Part shown: one piece after another, positions 25,139 through 33,684 of the stretch
How positions within the stretch are numbered: position 1 is the stretch's first letter
How the letters are laid out: each line of letters starts with the position of its first letter
Notes under the pieces: model-generated
What the model was told of the DNA's origin: nothing
The model's database searches: none
The model's input: the letters and a program-made list of their open reading frames with translations, nothing else
Made by a program: the position numbers and the translations under genes
From: Ureibacillus manganicus DSM 26584
GTDB lineage: Bacteria > Bacillota > Bacilli > Bacillales_A > Planococcaceae
DNA: 64,000 nt
Direction: 5' to 3'
NCBI RefSeq assembly: GCF_000772945.1
Contig: NZ_JPVN01000012.1
Span: forward strand, 62,001-126,000

Positions 25139-25693
25139 TTACCAAAACAGTTTTATATTTTGAAAAGGGAATATTCTTAACTTAGACTCACCCAAAATTG
25201 AATCTATTGGAATTAACCCATAATGTCTACTGTCAGCGCTTTTTAATCGATTATCCCCTAATACGAATATAAAACCCTCTGGTACAGTATCTTCACCTGT
25301 AATTTCTTGAAGTGTAAAATTCTCTGTAATTCGATTTTGTAAAGGATTGGCATCCTCACGATTTACATATGATTCTTCATATTCGACACCATTAACGGTT
25401 AATACATCATCTTTCATCTCTACAGTATCGCCCGGCAATCCAATCACTCGTTTAATATAGTATTCATCTTCATATGGTGCTTTAAAAACGACATGGTCAA
25501 ATCGGTTGAGTTGACTAATTTTACTTACTATGATGACATCTTTATTTTCATAAGTTGGAATCATAGAAGCACCTTTGACGACAACAGGAGAAAATATATA
25601 TTCTCTACATACAAATGCAACAACAATCCCAAAAATAATAGCAAATACCCAAGAGATGAACTCTCTTTTAGCTGAAGTTTTTTTCTCTGTCAT
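25139..25693 (-). CDS. sip: Type I signal peptidase
   Basis: Membrane-bound serine protease that removes signal peptides of exported proteins. 184 aa, the size of the Bacillus SipS/SipT class. One N-terminal transmembrane helix (residues about 14-34), catalytic Ser43 in GASMIPT and Lys81 in YYIKRVIGLPGD, followed by the conserved LGDNRLKSADSRHYG. ATG at 25693 follows AGGAGTAGG. First gene of a four-gene minus-strand operon. The exact Sip paralogue cannot be named. Confidence 0.93.
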   Translation of the reverse strand: MTEKKTSAKREFISWVFAIIFGIVVAFVCREYIFSPVVVKGASMIPTYENKDVIIVSKISQLNRFDHVVFKAPYEDEYYIKRVIGLPGDTVEMKDDVLTVNGVEYEESYVNREDANPLQNRITENFTLQEITGEDTVPEGFIFVLGDNRLKSADSRHYGLIPIDSILGESKLRIFPFQNIKLFW

Positions 25694-25827
25694 TCACCCT
25701 ACTCCTCGTATCAATTCATTCACTGATTTAATATTACATGATTTTCCGTAATTTAGAAAATAATGACTACCAATTTAATATAGTATTAACATACATATTG
25801 TATTCAAAAGGAGTTGAATTAAGAAAA

Positions 25828-25867
25828 AATGACTCAAAAGGAGTTACAAACCCCCTTTTGAGTCATT
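25828..25867. terminator. Terminator downstream of the FMN reductase gene
   Basis: Perfect 14-base arms (25828-25841, 25854-25867) with an A run outside on the left, giving T on the minus strand. Confidence 0.85.
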
Positions 25868-25879
25868 CGTCTATTTTAT

Positions 25880-26515
25880 TTATTTACGAACTGTTTTTAA
25901 TGCTCCGCTCCATGCAATTAACTGGTCAAGCATATCATTGACAGATTGCTTTTGAACATCAGCTGGTTTGAATACATTTCCATTTTCAAAATCAGTGAAT
26001 AGTGATAACGCTGGATGTACACGAACATCCGCTACTAATAACTCGCCTAGAATACCTCTTAAGTGTTCAGCTGCACGAGCACCACCTACTGAACCGTAAC
26101 TTACGATACCAGCAGCTTTGTTGTTCCATTCTTCACGTAAGAAGTCTAGAGCGTTCTTTAAAGCACCTGAAATACTATGGTTATATTCAGAAACGATGAA
26201 TACGAATCCATCACAACTTGCAACTCTTTGAGACCAAGCTGCTACACCAGAAGCGTCGCCACCAGGTTCACCTAATAATGGTAATTTGAATTCTGCGATA
26301 TCGATGATTTCATAAGTTGCATCTCCGCGCGATTCAGCAATTCCTTTTACCCATTCTCCAACTTGTGGGCTTACACGGCCTTCACGAGTACTTCCTAGGA
26401 TGATCCCGATTTTTAACATTTCTTTTCCTCCATTTTGTTGTTCGTTCACTTCTTGTTTGCTTACTTGTTGAGTTACTACTTCTTTTTTTCCAAATAATTT
26501 ACTGAAAAATCCCAT
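25880..26515 (-). CDS. NADPH-dependent FMN reductase, two possible starts
   Basis: Flavodoxin-fold quinone/azo/chromate-type reductase, 211 aa from ATG 26515. The reductase core starts at residue 33 (MLKIGIILGSTREGRVSP) with the FMN-binding loop GSTREGR and VSEYNHSISGALKNALD. The first 32 residues are an extension: MGFFSKLFGKK, a likely amphipathic membrane anchor, then a Gln-rich linker. Both starts have good ribosome-binding sites: AGGAGG before 26515 and GGAGG (26427-26431) seven bases before ATG 26419. Two protein forms are therefore possible. A MarR/MhqR-like regulator gene lies upstream on the same strand. Confidence 0.87.
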   Translation of the reverse strand: MGFFSKLFGKKEVVTQQVSKQEVNEQQNGGKEMLKIGIILGSTREGRVSPQVGEWVKGIAESRGDATYEIIDIAEFKLPLLGEPGGDASGVAAWSQRVASCDGFVFIVSEYNHSISGALKNALDFLREEWNNKAAGIVSYGSVGGARAAEHLRGILGELLVADVRVHPALSLFTDFENGNVFKPADVQKQSVNDMLDQLIAWSGALKTVRK

Positions 26516-26730
26516 GTTAATCCTCCTGTAATTCCATCAAATACGTCGTAATTGAATAGAAGCTATATTGTGAATTTGTTTGTCATACATCAATCCTTTT
26601 ACAACTTATTAAATGGAATTGGGAAAACATTTAACATTAATAATTTCACCATTCATAGTTCCATTTATTCACGTTTTAAATAGGATAATATTAGTAAAGA
26701 CAAAAATTTTGAATTCAAGATATTTAAAAA

Positions 26731-27165
26731 TTAAATAATTTTAGCGTTATAACCAACCTTTTTAAGGGAATCAATTAAGATTTTTATTTCTTCTTTTGTT
26801 AATATGCTAAAAATTTCCTCAATCTTTTCAACGTGTGCTGGAAAGATTTCATCCATTAATTTTTTTCCTTCAACAGTAATTACTGCATAAGTTACACGAC
26901 GATCAGTTGGGCATGCTCTTCGTTTTACAAAACCTTTCTCAACTAACTTGTCCACAACATATGTGATACTACTACTAGCTATTAAAATTTTCTTACCTAT
27001 AACCTGAATGGGCTGTTCACCTTTATGGTATAGGAACTCCATAACTGCAAATTCAGTTGGATTGAGCCCTAATTTTACATGATCTTTTCTAGAAGCGTCC
27101 TGAATCGACTGACTTGCTCTTAAAAGAACAGTAAATGCTTTTAATGCACTGTTTTGTTGGTTCAA
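26731..27165 (-). CDS. MarR-family regulator, MhqR-like
   Basis: 144 aa. Winged helix with LNPTEFAVMEFLYHKGEQPIQVIG, SSSITYVVDKLVEKGFV and the wing CPTDRRVTYAVIT, close to the B. subtilis MhqR (YkvE) group that senses quinones. I choose TTG at 27165, eight bases after AAGGAGG; the frame is open to 27234, but that extension would cover the operator-like palindrome at 27192-27224. The gene is upstream of, but 215 bases from, the FMN reductase. The gap (26516-26730) shows no copy of the operator. Confidence 0.85.
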   Translation of the reverse strand: MNQQNSALKAFTVLLRASQSIQDASRKDHVKLGLNPTEFAVMEFLYHKGEQPIQVIGKKILIASSSITYVVDKLVEKGFVKRRACPTDRRVTYAVITVEGKKLMDEIFPAHVEKIEEIFSILTKEEIKILIDSLKKVGYNAKII

Positions 27166-27191
27166 AGGTGCTCCCTCCTTATCACACCAAC

Positions 27192-27224
27192 TATCTCGAA
27201 GCAATATATCTTTAATTCGAGATA
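27192..27224. promoter_or_regulatory. MhqR-type operator of the marR gene
   Basis: TATCTTTAATTCGAGATA at 27207-27224 matches the MhqR palindrome TATCTCGAATTCGAGATA at 16 of 18 positions; a further half-site TATCTCGAA lies at 27192-27200. They sit directly before the marR ribosome-binding site, consistent with autorepression. Confidence 0.75.
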
Positions 27225-27281
27225 AATATACCATTATATTTTATAATTGTCAATGAACGAAACTTAGAATGCATTAATATT

Positions 27282-27318
27282 AATAAAAACTCGTGAACAA
27301 TCATCACGAGTTTTATTT
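27282..27318 (-). terminator. Terminator of the FUSC gene
   Basis: Perfect 11-base arms AAAACTCGTGA / TCACGAGTTTT, loop of 7, overlapping the FUSC stop codon region. Confidence 0.85.
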
Positions 27319-29235
27319 ATGGCGTTTGATATATTTTTGCAATTCTTCTATTGTAATTTGTATACTTTGAAATCTAGGGATTTCGGGAACACTTTTTTCT
27401 GGTGCACTGATTTTTAGTTCCACCGCATTTGCTAATGTTTCAAAAACAAGTAAATATTGTGCTAGCTTTTCATCACTTAATTCGGTTCTATACTTCAATC
27501 TTGAACTCTGTTCTAGTAAATAGCCCAATTCTTCAATTGCAAAAACAATTGGCCAATAATATTCTAGCGCTTGTTTATCTTTCGGAATTTCACCAGATGA
27601 CGTATCATAAACCGTTTTTAAATTCAACATATTTGTTGTCATTTTATTAAACTCAATGTTTTCCGTAAATTTAGTATGTGTTTTATGATCTGAAAATAGT
27701 AAATAAAAACTTTGTGCTTGGCTACGAATCGTTTTGGATATTAAGTGTGGTAATCTACTTGAAGCAGATTTTCTTCCTACTAACCAAACACCAATTAAAC
27801 CAATTATAACCCCAATCGCCACATCGATTAACCTTGCAGAAGCAAAAAATTGAAACGAATACACACCTGGGTTTCCACTTTCAGCCATGATGAGGGCATT
27901 TGGAGTAAAGAATAGTGCAGCTAATCCATAATTTTTTACGATAAATAATTCAGTTATGAACGTTAATAAGAAAACCAAAATTGCAACAAAGAATCCTGAA
28001 GGATGTAAGGATAGAATGACACTTGCTATTAGAATCCCCAAAATGGTTCCAAAACTTCGTTGGATTGCACGGTGGAATGTCGCCACCGCAGTAGACCCAG
28101 CCATCACTGCAACACAGGACAAAGGTACCCAAAAAGAACGCTCAAATTCAAATTCATAAGCAATAATTGCCGCTATTACCGTGAAAAAACCAAATCTTAT
28201 AGCATTAATAAAAATAATCGAGTTTTTATCAAATGCACCTAAAATAACATTTATAGCAGATGGTTGAGTAATATTTACTTGTTCTTTTAAATTTACACTG
28301 GATAGTTTTAGACTATCCTTTGCTTCCTGAATTTCCATGAAAAGCAAAGCGCTTTTTTCTTCCATTGATTTTGGATGTGGTAATTGTATTGTTGCATCAT
28401 CTTGAAGATTATTAGAGTCAATAAGTTTTGCAATTAACCTCAATGATTCACCAGTTTGTAGAGGTATTTTTTCATTTGATTTTTGAAAATTTTCCACAAC
28501 AAATAGAAAAATTTTATGCGCATAATTACTTAAAACATAGAGGCGATTAAATATATCTGTTCTTCTCCAAGGTAGATATCCTGAGGTTAGAATTTCACTT
28601 GCCTCTTTTAAAGTTGCCATTACATGATGTTGTCTATCGTTTTCTTTCTCTGTACCTAAAGCATCTAAATAATCAGCTAATACATTGTACGTTCTTTTAA
28701 CTATGTTCTTCTCTGAACCATAAGGGTTAAATATCCAACCAGTCATAGCTATGATAAATGATAATAATCCGCCTAAGAATGCTAATCCAGCTCTAATAAA
28801 GGCATCATCAGGCTTCACTGGCATGCCGGTTGTCATTGCAAAAACAAGAACAAAGAATATGGCAGACGGTCCAATTAATCGAAATGCACCGAATATAAAT
28901 ATTGCAGTTGATCCAATCAATCCCATCATAATTGCTGTTGCAATAGGATAAGGGGCTAAAATAGTACCTAGAAATACACAAGCAGTAATTGATAGTACTA
29001 CCAATGCTAACTTTTTCGCTAATTGTGCATAAGGAATTGGAAATACATATAAATAAGTAAAACCACCTAATCCAGCGATAAGTCCATATTCAAATTTACC
29101 AGTTAAAAAACTAAACAAGATTATTGGAAGACCTGCAGCTACACCAGCTAAAAATGCCTTTAACCATGGAAATGGTTTTTTATTTACACTGATTGCTTGT
29201 CTAAATAATGAAGGTGTTTTCTTACTTTTTTGCAC
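27313..29235 (-). CDS. FUSC-family (aromatic acid exporter-like) membrane protein
   Basis: 640 aa. Two hydrophobic blocks (about residues 25-165 and 345-480), each followed by a cytoplasmic helical region, the layout of FUSC/YccS/aromatic-acid exporter proteins. The second block has the conserved ERSFWVPLSCVAVMAGSTAVATFHRAIQR. GTG at 29235 follows AAGGAGA. Known relatives export aromatic acids or phenolics. The MhqR-like gene downstream makes a role against quinones or phenols attractive, but the two are separated by a terminator. A smaller ArAE-type protein (yqjA) is at 38.7 kb. Confidence 0.82.
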   Translation of the reverse strand: MQKSKKTPSLFRQAISVNKKPFPWLKAFLAGVAAGLPIILFSFLTGKFEYGLIAGLGGFTYLYVFPIPYAQLAKKLALVVLSITACVFLGTILAPYPIATAIMMGLIGSTAIFIFGAFRLIGPSAIFFVLVFAMTTGMPVKPDDAFIRAGLAFLGGLLSFIIAMTGWIFNPYGSEKNIVKRTYNVLADYLDALGTEKENDRQHHVMATLKEASEILTSGYLPWRRTDIFNRLYVLSNYAHKIFLFVVENFQKSNEKIPLQTGESLRLIAKLIDSNNLQDDATIQLPHPKSMEEKSALLFMEIQEAKDSLKLSSVNLKEQVNITQPSAINVILGAFDKNSIIFINAIRFGFFTVIAAIIAYEFEFERSFWVPLSCVAVMAGSTAVATFHRAIQRSFGTILGILIASVILSLHPSGFFVAILVFLLTFITELFIVKNYGLAALFFTPNALIMAESGNPGVYSFQFFASARLIDVAIGVIIGLIGVWLVGRKSASSRLPHLISKTIRSQAQSFYLLFSDHKTHTKFTENIEFNKMTTNMLNLKTVYDTSSGEIPKDKQALEYYWPIVFAIEELGYLLEQSSRLKYRTELSDEKLAQYLLVFETLANAVELKISAPEKSVPEIPRFQSIQITIEELQKYIKRHK

Positions 29236-29452
29236 AAATCGGTCTCCTTACTTTAAAATTACATGAAATTACACTCAGAATCCCCTTTTTTAGTTATAAT
29301 CATCCTAAAGATTCGTTAATCATGCTCAACATTTATACAAAAATACTATAGTAGAATTATATCATACCAATTTCTCTCAATATTCAGGATTAGAATTTTA
29401 TGCTAAATGTAAGTAATTTCATGATAATATGTAGAAAATGGAGGAGTTATCA

Positions 29453-29974
29453 ATGGGACAAAATGAAACAATATTTTATTCATTATTTGAGTATAATGGT
29501 TGGTCTATGTATATCGCAGCTACAGAAAAAGGATTATGTTACACGGGATCACAAAATGAACCATTTGACGAATTTGAGAAATGGGTCAATAAAAAATGGA
29601 AGAACCGAATCCTTCTAAAAGACGATGAAAGACTAACTCCTTATGTCAAAGAGTTAGTTCAATATATAGATGGGGAATTGAAAGAATTTACTTGTTCTTT
29701 TGACTTAAGAGGCACTACTTTTCAAATAGACGTTTGGAATGTTTTGCTTAAAATTCCATATGCTAAGACTATTTGTTATTCTGATGTTGCGAATATGATT
29801 GGAAATCCTAGAGCAGTTCGAGCAGTTGGGACAGCAATTGGAGCTAACCCAATTGCAATAATTATCCCTTGTCATCGTGTACTTGGTAAAGATGGTTCGT
29901 TAACAGGTTATAGTGGTGGTATTCCTGTAAAAGAAAAATTACTTCAGCTTGAAGGAATTCAATATAAACAATAA
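29453..29974 (+). CDS. ogt: Methylated-DNA--protein-cysteine methyltransferase
   Basis: Suicide repair protein that moves the methyl group from O6-methylguanine to its own cysteine. 173 aa. The active site IIPCHRVLGKDGSLTGYSGG and the helix-turn-helix arginine-finger region (NPRAVRAVGTAIGANPIA) are intact. ATG at 29453 follows GGAGGAG by six bases; an in-frame ATG at 29438 overlaps that site and is rejected. It converges, with a four-base gap and no terminator, on an AlkD-like gene, so two alkylation-repair genes are back to back. Confidence 0.94.
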   Translation: MGQNETIFYSLFEYNGWSMYIAATEKGLCYTGSQNEPFDEFEKWVNKKWKNRILLKDDERLTPYVKELVQYIDGELKEFTCSFDLRGTTFQIDVWNVLLKIPYAKTICYSDVANMIGNPRAVRAVGTAIGANPIAIIIPCHRVLGKDGSLTGYSGGIPVKEKLLQLEGIQYKQ

Positions 29975-29978
29975 CCTA

Positions 29979-30674
29979 TTATTTTGATCTTCGTTTTAAT
30001 TGACGTAGTTCATTTTTAGTATCTTCAGTAATTCGATTAGATTCAATCATTTTTTGTATTGCTTTATTATGAGTAAAGTCATCTAAATCATTATTACCGA
30101 GAAACTTAATTGTCTTGTTTGGGAAATGTATACAACAAACTGAAACTGCCCAAGCAACTGCCATTTTTACATAATAACCATCATGTTTAACACTATTAAA
30201 GAGTCTTAAGATCATTACGATATATTCTTTTTCGACAAAATAGTTTAATAACATGACAACTCCAAAACGAACATCATATTCGTTCGTTGAATTTAAGTAT
30301 GGCATAATAAAGTCCCATACTTTTTTTCTATCTTTCTCTGAAATTTTTAGTCCAGAACAAAAACTATCACCAATAGACCAATTCGAGATTTTAGGTACAA
30401 ACCATTCAATCCATTGTAGTTTTTCATCTATTGACATTTTTATGTATCCAATAACTAAACCTTTTAACATGACTTCATCGAAGTACTCTTCAGGTGCTTG
30501 TTCTAAAAAGTTTTGCCAATCGCCTTTTGAAATGTCTTTTGCCATTTTTCGAAGCACAGGTAATCGAACCCCGATAAAACTTGAAATTTGTAAATTAGGT
30601 ATTAGTTTGGATTGAAATTCCTGATATTTTTCATCAGACTGTTCAATTAATAGCTTTCTTATCGTATTATCCAT
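29979..30674 (-). CDS. DNA alkylation repair protein, AlkD-like
   Basis: 231 aa, HEAT-like repeat protein of the AlkC/AlkD glycosylase superfamily. Recognisable are FIGVRLPVLRKMAKDI near residue 33, the helical pairs containing EYFDEVMLKGLVIGY and NWSIGDSFCSGLK, and FGVVMLLNYFV. AlkD excises N3- and N7-alkylpurines without base flipping. This member is of the DUF-like branch and its activity is not certain. ATG at 30674. The gene is convergent with ogt. Confidence 0.82.
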   Translation of the reverse strand: MDNTIRKLLIEQSDEKYQEFQSKLIPNLQISSFIGVRLPVLRKMAKDISKGDWQNFLEQAPEEYFDEVMLKGLVIGYIKMSIDEKLQWIEWFVPKISNWSIGDSFCSGLKISEKDRKKVWDFIMPYLNSTNEYDVRFGVVMLLNYFVEKEYIVMILRLFNSVKHDGYYVKMAVAWAVSVCCIHFPNKTIKFLGNNDLDDFTHNKAIQKMIESNRITEDTKNELRQLKRRSK

Positions 30675-30763
30675 TTACTACCTCAATCATTTTCATATAA
30701 TATTATACACAGTTAATCATTTTAGTGTATTTTACCACTTACATCAAAGGAAAGGATTTTTAC

Positions 30764-31132
30764 ATGAAATTAAATAAGTGGATTTTATTGTTTATTATTA
30801 TTTTTTCTATCACTGTATCTTTTATAGCTGGCTATTACGTAGGAAAACATAATAATTCTGAATACTTAACTGAATCCTTTTATGCTAACGTATTAAATAA
30901 TGACAATGGCACGCTCCATCTTGGTGGTATACCTGAAAATGATATAAACCATCGCGGAGAATTTACGATAGCCCATAAAAATATTGACGAAGTGTTCAAT
31001 AATCATTTAGAAAGTATTAATGTAGTAGATTTGCCAAAAGGGTCCCAAATACGCGTTATCTACGATGGGATGGTAATGGAATCCTATCCAGCTCAAATTA
31101 CACATGTATTGCGAATCGAACAAATCGAATAA
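30764..31132 (+). CDS. Membrane-anchored DUF3221-like protein
   Basis: 122 aa. An N-terminal hydrophobic segment (residues about 5-25, ILLFIIIFSITVSFIAGYYV) works as anchor or signal, with no lipobox. The outside domain ends in GSQIRVIYDGMVMESYPAQI, the mark of the small DUF3221/YobA secreted domains. ATG at 30764 follows a GGAAAGG site; an upstream in-frame start at 30725 lacks one. Function unknown. It stands alone with a terminator shared with the LLM oxidoreductase. Confidence 0.75.
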   Translation: MKLNKWILLFIIIFSITVSFIAGYYVGKHNNSEYLTESFYANVLNNDNGTLHLGGIPENDINHRGEFTIAHKNIDEVFNNHLESINVVDLPKGSQIRVIYDGMVMESYPAQITHVLRIEQIE

Positions 31133-31140
31133 ACAACTTT

Positions 31141-31175
31141 AACAAGGTAACTTTATGATGAAAAGTTACCTTGTT
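31141..31175. terminator. Terminator, DUF3221 gene / LLM oxidoreductase
   Basis: Perfect 14-base arms (31141-31154, 31162-31175) and 7-base loop between convergent genes. Confidence 0.88.
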
Positions 31176-31190
31176 TTATTACTTGTTATA

Positions 31191-32237
31191 TTACTTGTTT
31201 AATTCTTTTCTTACTACTGGAGCTACCTTTGTAGCTAGGAGTTCAATTGTTCTTTCAATATCCCGGAACGGTACGCCACCAATATCTACCTGTGCTAAAA
31301 ATCTTTGATGGCCGAACAGCTCATGTTGATGAAGAATTTTTTCAATAATTTCATTTGGACCTCCAACAAATAATGCACTATTTGGAGCAGTCATTCCTTC
31401 AAATCCTTCTTTAGTAATTCTAAATCCCATACCTCTTTGTTTGTTTACATATGTCCAATAGTTTGCGTAATATGGGAAAAACTCATCTCTTGCTTGTTCA
31501 ATCGTTTCTGCAATATAAGTATGACCAGTCACACCAATTTTTAAGTTATCCTTTGCATGACCAGCTTCTTTGGCAGCTTCATAATAACCATCAACTAAGA
31601 ATTTAAAACGCATTGGATCCCCACCTAAAATTGCAAGAGCCATCCCTACTCCCAATCGACCAGCACGTAAGGCACTTTCATATGTACCCCCTACACCAAT
31701 CCATAACGGAATTTCTTTTTGAACTGGTCGGGGGGCTATTTGTGCATTTACCAGTGCAGAACGGAATTTTCCTTCCCACGATACAATTTCTTTTTCGTTT
31801 AATAATTGAAGTAACTCAAGATGTTCTTCAAATAATTCATTATAATCATTTAAATCATAGCCAAATAACGGAAACGACTCTATAAAAGCACCTCTACCAG
31901 CAAGGATTTCAGCTCTACCACCAGATATGAGATCAAGTTGCGCGAAATCTTCAAACAAGCGAACAGGATCTAATGTACTTAACACAGAAGTAGTACTAGT
32001 TAAACGAATTTTTTTTGTAACCATAGCCACTGCAGCTAACAATACTGCTGGTGACGAAACCGCATAATCTAGTCGATGATGTTCACCAACCCCAAATATG
32101 TCAAGGCCTGCATCATCTGCAAGCTTTGCTGCCTCGATAATCTCTTTCGTACGTTCTTCTGCACTTATAGTCGTTCCAGTTAATGGATTTGGACCTATAT
32201 CTGCTAATGTGTATACACCTATTTCAAACTTTGACAT
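31191..32237 (-). CDS. LLM-class flavin-dependent oxidoreductase
   Basis: 348 aa, bacterial-luciferase-like TIM barrel that uses reduced flavin. Typical segments: AKLADDAGLDIFGVGEHHRLDYAVSSP near residue 40, TSTTSVLSTLDPVRLFEDFAQLD, SGGRAEILAGRG and WIGVGGTYESALRAGRLGVGM. Substrate unknown; this subgroup is abundant and functionally diverse. ATG at 32237 follows GAGGACA. Monocistronic; a flavin reductase-like partner (25.9 kb) exists in the window but is not linked. Confidence 0.88.
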   Translation of the reverse strand: MSKFEIGVYTLADIGPNPLTGTTISAEERTKEIIEAAKLADDAGLDIFGVGEHHRLDYAVSSPAVLLAAVAMVTKKIRLTSTTSVLSTLDPVRLFEDFAQLDLISGGRAEILAGRGAFIESFPLFGYDLNDYNELFEEHLELLQLLNEKEIVSWEGKFRSALVNAQIAPRPVQKEIPLWIGVGGTYESALRAGRLGVGMALAILGGDPMRFKFLVDGYYEAAKEAGHAKDNLKIGVTGHTYIAETIEQARDEFFPYYANYWTYVNKQRGMGFRITKEGFEGMTAPNSALFVGGPNEIIEKILHQHELFGHQRFLAQVDIGGVPFRDIERTIELLATKVAPVVRKELNK

Positions 32238-32324
32238 TAAATTGTCCTCCTAAATTTCAAGTTACATTTTGTAACTAAGTATATTTTAGTAATTTAATAT
32301 AGTCAAATTTCCGATATAAAAAAA

Positions 32325-32344
32325 CAGTGCACAAAAATGCACTG
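32325..32344 (-). terminator. Terminator of the crcB pair
   Basis: CAGTGCA / TGCACTG arms, 6-base loop, with a seven-A run on the left giving T on the minus strand. Confidence 0.8.
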
Positions 32345-32348
32345 ACGC

Positions 32349-32690
32349 TTAAATATAATATCCAATTGCAAAGAGTAGAAGTCCACCAACTAAATTTATT
32401 AATATATAATTGATGCCTTTACTTATATGTCCTTTATTAAAAAGTCCAACAAAATCAAATGCAAAAGTTGAAAATGTAGTAAAAGCACCTAATACACCAA
32501 CTACTAAAAATGAAATTATCATTTCTTCATTTAGACTATGGATTACTATTCCAAGTAAAAATGAACCCACTAAATTGACAACACCAGTGGCGTAATATGC
32601 GGGATAATGTAGTTTAGTAATAAATAATGTTACTGCGTATCTTAGAAAAGCTCCAACTCCACCACCTATGGCTACCATGATCCACTCCAC
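32349..32690 (-). CDS. crcB: Fluoride channel subunit CrcB/Fluc (second)
   Basis: About 113 aa, four membrane helices. Fluc motifs: GGGVGAFLRYAVT near the N-terminus, NLVGSFLLG and the GAFTTFSTFAFD phenylalanine-box. Exports fluoride as a dual-topology dimer. The frame starts at a GTG at 32699, but GTG at 32690, six bases after GGGGTG, seems better. It directly follows the other crcB; the pair should form an antiparallel heterodimer, as in other Bacillales. No fluoride riboswitch is visible. Confidence 0.9.
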   Translation of the reverse strand: MEWIMVAIGGGVGAFLRYAVTLFITKLHYPAYYATGVVNLVGSFLLGIVIHSLNEEMIISFLVVGVLGAFTTFSTFAFDFVGLFNKGHISKGINYILINLVGGLLLFAIGYYI

Positions 32691-32691
32691 A

Positions 32692-33039
32692 CTAATCACC
32701 CCGAACTATTCGATACCCTAAAAAAGCAGAAATCAAACAGGATGCTGTCATAACAATACCGAAAAGTATTCCTTCAATTAAATTTACCTTTAGGATGTGA
32801 AACCACATTTCCGAAAAGGTTGAAAACGTAGTAAAAGCTCCTAACATACCTGTTGTTAAAAATAATCTCAGTGCTTCATTATCCTTTTTAGTAAACAAAC
32901 CATTTAAACAACCTATTACAAAGCTACCTATTATATTAACTATCCAAAGCATGGTATAAGTGTTTGTAAGTGATTGAACAAGAAATCGTAAGGTAGCCCC
33001 TGTTGCTCCACCCATAAATACAAATAGCCAATTTTTCAA
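32692..33039 (-). CDS. crcB: Fluoride channel subunit CrcB/Fluc (first)
   Basis: About 115 aa, four membrane helices, motifs GGATGATLRFLVQ, NIIGSFVIGCLNG and GAFTTFSTFSEMW. TTG at 33039 follows GGGAG by eight bases; a TTG at 33054 is also in frame but has no site. It lies 42 bases after the DUF1648 membrane gene and adjoins the second crcB, so all three are probably one transcript. Confidence 0.9.
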   Translation of the reverse strand: MKNWLFVFMGGATGATLRFLVQSLTNTYTMLWIVNIIGSFVIGCLNGLFTKKDNEALRLFLTTGMLGAFTTFSTFSEMWFHILKVNLIEGILFGIVMTASCLISAFLGYRIVRGD

Positions 33040-33081
33040 GTTTAAAACTCCCAAACAAAAACATATATCATATGTTTAGTA

Positions 33082-33585
33082 TTACTTTATTTTTGAAATT
33101 TTATAAATTCCAATAATCATAGGAATCATTACTAATCCTATAAATACCGGAAGAAACCAGCCACCTAACGACTGAATTTCGCCCTTAGCTACACGAATAA
33201 TTTGTATTATTAGTATTGCAAAAATAATTAGGCACATATTTTTTGTCATATTTAGCATAAGTCTACTATTTAGATAAAATTGTTTTACATTGTTCTCATT
33301 TAGCCGTTTAGGATAGTTATGCATATGTGGTGCTTTTTCGAATAAGTTCATTAAAACAAAAATAAACAGGCCAATAACTGGCAAAATAATAATTTCATAT
33401 TTCGAGCCCCAGCGGTCAACTTCGCCTAAACTATTAAAATGACCCGGTATTTGATCAGGCAATTGAGGCCAACTTACGACTGCATACAGTATTGAGAATA
33501 GAAAGATTGCACCACAAATAGCATTTAGAACTTTTTCTAAACGAGTTTTAGGAATATCTAAAATGGGACGATATGGATTATACAT
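33082..33585 (-). CDS. DUF1648-domain membrane protein
   Basis: 167 aa, four hydrophobic segments. The first extracytoplasmic loop carries the DUF1648 signature LPDQIPGHFNSLGEVDRWGSK (near residues 42-62), found in SdpI-like and other integral membrane proteins. ATG at 33585 follows GAGGTG; two further starts lie just upstream. SdpI relatives give immunity to a toxin, but this protein lacks the rest of the SdpI layout, so no such role is claimed. Probably co-transcribed with the crcB pair. Confidence 0.78.
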   Translation of the reverse strand: MYNPYRPILDIPKTRLEKVLNAICGAIFLFSILYAVVSWPQLPDQIPGHFNSLGEVDRWGSKYEIIILPVIGLFIFVLMNLFEKAPHMHNYPKRLNENNVKQFYLNSRLMLNMTKNMCLIIFAILIIQIIRVAKGEIQSLGGWFLPVFIGLVMIPMIIGIYKISKIK

Positions 33586-33640
33586 AATCATCACCTCGTA
33601 ATCATAAAAATCGTACTTACTTACATTATTATAAAAGAAA

Positions 33641-33678
33641 GGCTAGAATTAACCAATTATTATTGGTAAATTCTAACC
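33641..33678 (-). terminator. Terminator of the CheW-like gene
   Basis: 17-base arms with one wobble and one mismatch (33641-33657, 33662-33678), followed on the minus strand by TTTCTTTTAT. Confidence 0.85.
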
Positions 33679-33684
33679 ACTACA

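Noticed and set aside
27166-27234. N-terminal extension of the MarR regulator
   Set aside because: No site for the upstream start and the stretch contains the operator; TTG 27165 with AAGGAGG is better.
33082-33585. SdpI-type toxin immunity protein
   Set aside because: Only the DUF1648 loop is shared; no toxin gene or SdpI C-terminal region is nearby.
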